Assembly (NCBI GenBank): GCA_948571325.1 | Contig: CAOZKB010000057.1 | Span: 1 to 6,623, forward strand | Length of the DNA stretch: 6,623 nt | Origin: an uncultured Candidatus Saccharibacteria bacterium | GTDB lineage: Bacteria; Patescibacteriota; Saccharimonadia; Saccharimonadales; Saccharimonadaceae | Direction: 5' to 3' | Shown here: positions 4,931 to 6,623 of the stretch, piece by piece | Numbering within the stretch: position 1 is the stretch's first letter | Layout of the letters: every line of letters starts with the position of its first letter | Position numbers and translations under genes: made by a program | Notes under the pieces: model-generated | Databases searched by the model: none | What the model was told of the DNA's origin: nothing | Seen by the model: only the letters and a program-made list of their open reading frames with translations

Positions 4931-6419
4931 ATTCTGAATCTGTTGTCGTGCTATCGTCTTCTTCAGTGCCGTTCTTTGAGTTCTCAGCGGACTCTTGGGC
5001 TTTGTTGCACTGCATCAGTACGGTATCCTGGAAAGATTTAATGACTTTTGAGTCCCTTGCAGGTTCCGCCAGAAACGTACAGATTGCCATTTGGCCCATT
5101 TCAATACTAGGCCCGACGCGCCCGACTTTGATGCAAGTCTTGAGCTCGCCATGCTGCGTAGGCTCGTCGATTATGGTCGCTTCAATATTGTCTCCATGAA
5201 GCATGTTATGCATGCGATGACCATTGACTGTAGAGCTCTCGCGTAGTAAGCCAAAGGTTGGTACGGTTTGATAAGCGCGTTCGATAAACATATCCTCCGC
5301 GGCTTGAATCTTTACCGTGCTACGGATCCCCTCAAAGTTGGCATCGGCATCATCGGCCGGTGACGGTTGAATCTCTACCGTAATGTCGGCAATTTCCCCC
5401 CTTGCTAAAAAGCATGGGGTAGTGATGTGCACGGCGGCCAAAGTTGAGCCGTATTGCTGAGCAATTTCTTTTGATGTAATCGCGCCGCTTTTAGCAGATT
5501 CATATACTTCTGCCGGCACAGTGCGATCATTCAAAATGAGCGCAGCTACGTCGAAAAAATTCCCAGCGTGTACCGTAACTGGCACATCCTCGGGGTGCAG
5601 ATTGACATAAAAATTCGTACCGTCGTCTTCGCCCACTTCGCGCACATAGGCGCCATAGCGTTCGTCGCCATAGACCTCGCGGTCCCGGACAGAGTTAAAC
5701 ACTACCTTGTCTATCTCGGCGACTGCCGGATAAATTTCGCGCGGGACAAAACCCTTGTTCTGATATTCCAGATCAGCCGGTACACCGTCGGTCTGTTTGA
5801 AATACATCCGCGGCGGCTCCAGGTTGGCTGCAATGGCAGCCTGTCGAAGCTCTTCGACGTTATTGGTGAGTATTAGCCCTTTTTTCTCGTCCTGAGGATA
5901 AATAATCCGTGGGTCGAGGGCACCAGGTTTCCCGTTCTTGATTTCTTCCTGCAGGGTTTGAACTTTTGCCGTCAGTTCTGCTTTGAGCTGCTCGTCGTAA
6001 GCCTCGCCCTCCTCTTTGGTCATACGACCTTCGGCTACTTCAATCTCGCCCAAGGTCATACCGTCGTACTTATGCTGGGCTGCATACCGCGTTGCAGCAA
6101 AGATAATGCACACGATCAGGGCGATGCTTAGTACTACCGCAATTCTACCCAATTGGAATTTAATCCCATTGATAAACCCCTGCTTAAAAGATTTCTTGGG
6201 ACCAATCGCCTTCGCGGACTGCGGTTTTGTTGACTTGCTGAATACACCTTGAGCTTTTGGTCGGGGCTTTTTGTCCTTTTTTTCGGGCTCACTTGATGTC
6301 GTGCGACGACTAGAGTATTTAGCGGCAGCTTCTTCAGCCATTTTGAGCCTGCGCTGATATTCTGCGGTCGCCATCTGGTGTGCGTACGTAGTACGCTGGT
6401 TTTTTCCTTTTTCTTTCAT
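4929..6419 (-). CDS. Single-pass membrane protein with large extracytoplasmic domain (GDER-type), function unknown
   Basis: A 496-residue protein I cannot name. Residues 1-90 are strongly basic and probably cytoplasmic: a helical stretch at about 10-36, then a Lys/Pro/Ser-rich linker. One membrane helix lies at about 92-110 (IAVVLSIALIVCIIFAA), N-terminus inside by the positive-inside rule. Outside follow a charged helical, possibly coiled-coil region (121-163), a linker, and a domain at about 238-452 with FNSV...V.GDER (241-254), PVTVHAGNFFDVAALILND (280-298), STVKIQAAED (367-376) and GPSIEMGQMAICTFLA (436-451). These blocks match the 259-residue neighbour in order. Exported Cys336, Cys429, Cys447 and Cys471 could form disulfides. 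The last 25 residues are acidic and Ser/Thr-rich. The start is set by AGGAGGG 5 bases upstream, and the ATG overlaps the stop of a small upstream ORF as ATGA. A role in surface display or host-cell contact is only a guess. Confidence 0.8.
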   Translation of the reverse strand: MKEKGKNQRTTYAHQMATAEYQRRLKMAEEAAAKYSSRRTTSSEPEKKDKKPRPKAQGVFSKSTKPQSAKAIGPKKSFKQGFINGIKFQLGRIAVVLSIALIVCIIFAATRYAAQHKYDGMTLGEIEVAEGRMTKEEGEAYDEQLKAELTAKVQTLQEEIKNGKPGALDPRIIYPQDEKKGLILTNNVEELRQAAIAANLEPPRMYFKQTDGVPADLEYQNKGFVPREIYPAVAEIDKVVFNSVRDREVYGDERYGAYVREVGEDDGTNFYVNLHPEDVPVTVHAGNFFDVAALILNDRTVPAEVYESAKSGAITSKEIAQQYGSTLAAVHITTPCFLARGEIADITVEIQPSPADDADANFEGIRSTVKIQAAEDMFIERAYQTVPTFGLLRESSTVNGHRMHNMLHGDNIEATIIDEPTQHGELKTCIKVGRVGPSIEMGQMAICTFLAEPARDSKVIKSFQDTVLMQCNKAQESAENSKNGTEEDDSTTTDSE

Positions 6420-6490
6420 ATTATCCCTCCTAATATGATGAATCTTCGGCCAATAGTTGCTCTATCTTCTGACAATTTTTTAAAAAACAT
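6416..6490 (-). CDS. Candidate 24-codon leader ORF overlapping the membrane-protein gene (ATGA)
   Basis: A short ORF starting MFFKKLSEDR and ending FIILGGII. Its TGA stop overlaps the ATG of the 496-residue gene by 4 bases (ATGA), the classic layout for translational coupling, and it contains that gene's Shine-Dalgarno in its Leu-Gly-Gly codons. AAGGAGGT touches its own ATG with no or one base of spacing, which is too close for normal use, and the predicted transcription start (near 6497) leaves about 7 bases of leader. It may be read nearly leaderless, start instead at an in-frame TTG (6475), or not be translated. The peptide is basic, then hydrophobic, and resembles nothing I recognise. A 24-codon open frame can arise by chance. 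Confidence 0.35.
   Translation of the reverse strand: MFFKKLSEDRATIGRRFIILGGII
6425..6431 (-). promoter_or_regulatory. Shine-Dalgarno of the 496-residue gene (AGGAGGG)
   Basis: AGGAGGG lies 5 bases (ATAAT) before the ATG at 6419. It is the best-placed ribosome binding site in the leader and fixes the start of the membrane protein. Confidence 0.85.
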
Positions 6491-6503
6491 ACCTCCTTCT
6501 TCT

Positions 6504-6532
6504 ATTGTAGCACAGATGAAGATAAAAGTCAA
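6504..6532 (-). promoter_or_regulatory. Promoter of the surface-protein operon
   Basis: On the minus strand, TTGACT (6527-6532), a 17-base spacer, then TACAAT (6504-6509) preceded by TGC, giving an extended -10. The predicted start is near 6497, at AAGGAGG just before the leader ORF. The string TGTGCTAYAAT is shared with the DHH-unit promoter. This is the strongest minus-strand promoter in the window. Confidence 0.8.
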
Positions 6533-6623
6533 TATCTACCTCTGTTTTTGTGGGAATTTGTCTAGGTTTGAGCGGCAAGTATTCTGTTTAATATCTAATA
6601 TTTGGACTTAAATTATAATATTG
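6533..6623. other. A+T-rich upstream intergenic sequence, no gene seen
   Basis: No coding frame, RNA gene or convincing terminator was seen on either strand up to the window edge. An ATTATAAT palindrome at 6612-6619 provides a -10-like hexamer on both strands but has no clear -35 partner, so it is not called a promoter. Confidence 0.5.

Noticed and set aside
4903..5199. Plus-strand open frame across the junction of the two surface-protein genes
   Set aside because: Antisense to strong coding with clear Shine-Dalgarno and shared domain motifs on the minus strand; its protein has no recognisable features.
5421..5489. Helix-turn-helix-like stretch (TSKEIAQQYGSTLAAVHI) in the 496-residue protein
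   Set aside because: It lies in the predicted extracytoplasmic domain between two conserved blocks, so DNA binding there is implausible; it is probably an ordinary helix in an insertion.
6531..6597. Two direct copies of AATATCTA 59 bases apart upstream of the surface operon
   Set aside because: Eight bases in A+T-rich intergenic DNA is likely by chance, and the first copy overlaps the -35 box.
6612..6619. ATTATAAT palindrome as a bidirectional -10
   Set aside because: No -35 at suitable spacing, no TG extension, and no gene visible before the window edge.
1..6623. UGA recoding as in Gracilibacteria/Absconditabacteria
   Set aside because: None of the seven large frames contains an in-frame TGA where Gly would be expected, and all read as complete proteins under the standard code.

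Overview
The window is a compact block of bacterial chromosome with every supported gene on the minus strand, in three closely packed transcription units read from high to low coordinates. Nothing mobile, no RNA gene and no CRISPR array was seen. Taxonomic guess (inference from memory): a Candidate Phyla Radiation / Patescibacteria genome, most like Saccharibacteria. The reasons are small intergenic gaps, zero-length or overlapping gene junctions, a Saccharibacteria-like NrnA-type DHH protein, and operon-leading genes that appear leaderless. The large genes end in TAA or TAG and carry no in-frame TGA, so the standard bacterial code fits and the UGA=Gly code of Gracilibacteria/Absconditabacteria does not.

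Unit 1 (about 6532 down to 4092): a strong extended -10 promoter, a candidate 24-codon leader ORF, a 496-residue single-pass membrane protein, a 259-residue membrane-anchored or lipoprotein-like protein, then an intrinsic terminator. The two large proteins share a related extracytoplasmic domain (NSV...GDER block, PV...G...ND block, PS...F.A C-terminal block). They look like an anciently duplicated, co-expressed cell-surface pair of unknown function. This is the most interesting part of the window.

Unit 2 (about 4070 down to 2161): rmuC and a CmpB-family (putative type IV ABC permease) membrane protein, joined TAG|ATG with no gap and followed by an intrinsic terminator.

Unit 3 (about 2107 down past base 1): a DHH/DHHA1 phosphoesterase of NrnA type, an alpha/beta hydrolase, and the 5' end of cysS, which runs off the window.

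The translation signals form a pattern. The first large genes of units 2 and 3 have TATAAT exactly 6 bases before the ATG and no Shine-Dalgarno, so they are probably leaderless. Every downstream gene, and the 496-residue gene behind the leader ORF, has a Shine-Dalgarno. A near-consensus plus-strand promoter sits back to back with the unit 3 promoter and would transcribe antisense into the CmpB-family gene. The gaps (2072-2195, 4056-4138, 6491-6623) are all under 150 bases and hold only the promoters and terminators listed.
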